Assembly: GCF_010093065.1 (NCBI RefSeq)
Contig: NZ_CP048113.1
Span: 3,472,001 to 3,536,000, forward strand
DNA from: Chitinophaga agri
GTDB lineage: Bacteria; Bacteroidota; Bacteroidia; Chitinophagales; Chitinophagaceae
Direction of reading: 5' to 3'
DNA length: 64,000 bases
Shown here: one piece after another, positions 62,887 through 64,000 of the stretch
Layout of the letters: every line of letters starts with the position of its first letter
Position numbering within the stretch: the stretch's first letter is position 1
Notes under the pieces: model-generated
The model's database searches: none
What the model was told of the DNA's origin: nothing
Seen by the model: the letters and a program-made list of their open reading frames with translations, nothing else
Translations under genes and position numbers: made by a program

Positions 62887-64000
62887 TCAGGAAATTTTAC
62901 TCCACTGAGATTTTCCTTGCTGAGCAGCAAGAAATTGCTGTAAGGATTGATTCTCAGGCATTGACAAGTCGGGGTCCTCCCCTAATATCTTCTCCGCACT
63001 GGCGCGGGCTGCTTCAAGGATGGGCCGGTCTTCTACAATATCAGCCAGTTTAAGGTCAATCAAACCACTCTGGCGGGTACCTTCTATATCTCCGGGGCCT
63101 CTCAGTTCCATGTCTTTCTCAGATATCACGAAACCGTCATTTGTCTGCACCATTACCTGGATCCTTTCTTTGGAATCGGCGCTGACCTTATTACCGGTCA
63201 TCAGGATACAGAATGACTGTTCGGCGCCCCTCCCTACACGTCCGCGTAGCTGATGCAGCTGGGAAAGGCCGAAGCGTTCGGTACTTTCAATAACCATTAC
63301 GGAGGCATTCGGTACATTCACCCCTACCTCTATCACGGTAGTAGCGACCATTATCTGAGTGTCTCCGTTTACGAAACGCTGCATATTGGTTTCCTTCATG
63401 TCCACTGGCTGACGGCCGTGTACCATGCTGATGTAATATTGAGGTTCAGGGAAAAAGGCTTTCACTTCCTCATACCCTTTCATGAGATTCTCGTAATCCA
63501 GTGTCTCAGAATCTTCAATCAATGGATACACGATATACGCCTGGCGTCCCTTCCGTATTTCATCTTTTATAAAATCCATGACCTGTGGACGCTGAAACTC
63601 GGTGCGGTGTACGGTCGTAATCGGTTTTCGGCCGGGCGGCAGTTCATCGATAACTGATACATCCAGGTCTCCATATACCGTCATGGCGAGTGTCCGGGGA
63701 ATCGGCGTAGCAGTCATGACAAGTATATGTGGGGGTATTGTGTTCTTTTGCCACAGGCGGGCACGTTGCGCTACGCCGAAACGATGCTGCTCATCGACAA
63801 TGGCCATCCCCAGGTTTTTGAAAATCACCTGGTTTTCCAGCAGGGCATGTGTACCGATGAGGATCTGTATCGTTCCTTCTTCTGTCTCCTTCAATATCTG
63901 TTTACGGGCTTTCCCTTTCACATTACCTGTGAGCAAAGCCACTTTCACCGGCATGTGCTCCAGTAGTCCGGCGATACTTTTATAGTGCTGCTGGGACAGG
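62887..64000 (-). CDS. recG: ATP-dependent DNA helicase RecG, C-terminal part (cut by window end)
   Basis: Partial gene; the N-terminal part lies beyond 64000. The visible 370 residues cover helicase motifs from LLTGN (motif Ib region) and IGTHALL through the DEQHRFG Walker-B-like motif, MTATPIPRTLAMT (motif III), the second helicase lobe with HGRQPVDMK and ATTVIEVGVNVPNA, and QLRGRVGRGAEQSFCIL (motif VI). The C-terminal TRG-type segment RGPGDIEGTRQSG is also present. RecG remodels stalled forks and Holliday junctions. The open frame continues upstream of the internal Met at 63954 with LSQQHYKSIAGLLEH, as expected for RecG. Confidence 0.95.
   Translation of the reverse strand, partial: LSQQHYKSIAGLLEHMPVKVALLTGNVKGKARKQILKETEEGTIQILIGTHALLENQVIFKNLGMAIVDEQHRFGVAQRARLWQKNTIPPHILVMTATPIPRTLAMTVYGDLDVSVIDELPPGRKPITTVHRTEFQRPQVMDFIKDEIRKGRQAYIVYPLIEDSETLDYENLMKGYEEVKAFFPEPQYYISMVHGRQPVDMKETNMQRFVNGDTQIMVATTVIEVGVNVPNASVMVIESTERFGLSQLHQLRGRVGRGAEQSFCILMTGNKVSADSKERIQVMVQTNDGFVISEKDMELRGPGDIEGTRQSGLIDLKLADIVEDRPILEAARASAEKILGEDPDLSMPENQSLQQFLAAQQGKSQWSKIS

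Overview
The window reads as chromosome of a Bacteroidota bacterium of the family Chitinophagaceae, most likely Chitinophaga. Supporting signs are two SusC/SusD pairs, type IX secretion (T9SS) substrates with CHU_C or Por-type C-terminal domains next to PorP/SprF proteins, TTG-N19-TAnnTTTG promoters, few Shine-Dalgarno sequences, and Bacteroidota families such as DUF2795 and DUF3467. No rRNA, tRNA, CRISPR array, insertion sequence or prophage was seen. About 50 genes are supported. For many, the start was moved from an upstream TTG to the ATG that fits the promoter or the protein family.

Layout. 0-6 kb: a small membrane protein, an SdpI-like protein, and a dinB-dnaE cassette (two translesion-type DNA polymerases). 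Paired CTAA-N5-TTAG palindromes lie in front of both the first gene and dinB. 6-11 kb: an unknown outer-membrane protein, aspartokinase, an Ldh2-type dehydrogenase and a DUF3467 protein. 11-20.5 kb: two independent SusCD transporter pairs with no degradative enzyme. 21-24 kb: a helix-hairpin-helix outer-membrane protein with a small barrel partner. 24-38 kb: housekeeping genes, namely deoxynucleoside kinase, trpS, gatC, two MacB/LolD-type ATPases, a cobalamin adenosyltransferase, fabI, recN, a TPR protein, a zinc-ribbon coiled-coil protein, a Nif3-like protein, an M32 carboxypeptidase and a periplasmic rhodanese-thioredoxin fusion.

38-45 kb: a 1623-residue PKD-repeat T9SS adhesin with its PorP/SprF partner, a peroxiredoxin and a free-standing T9SS sorting domain. 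45-50 kb: grpE-dnaJ flanked by two rRNA-methyltransferase-like genes. 49-58 kb: a VWA protein, hpt, a LysM glucosaminidase, an O-methyltransferase, a LOG protein, a small barrel protein and a GlcD-like oxidase. 58-62.7 kb: a second T9SS substrate/SprF pair in the opposite orientation. 62.9-64 kb: the C-terminal part of recG, cut by the window end.

The most notable non-coding signals are the paired operators shared by gene 1 and dinB-dnaE, a ~107-nt imperfect palindrome filling the dinB leader, a 64-bp perfect palindrome beside 11-bp periodic repeats near 29.4 kb, and heptanucleotide AATTNGG arrays at 51.25 and 55.67 kb. All family assignments come from reading motifs; no database search was possible.
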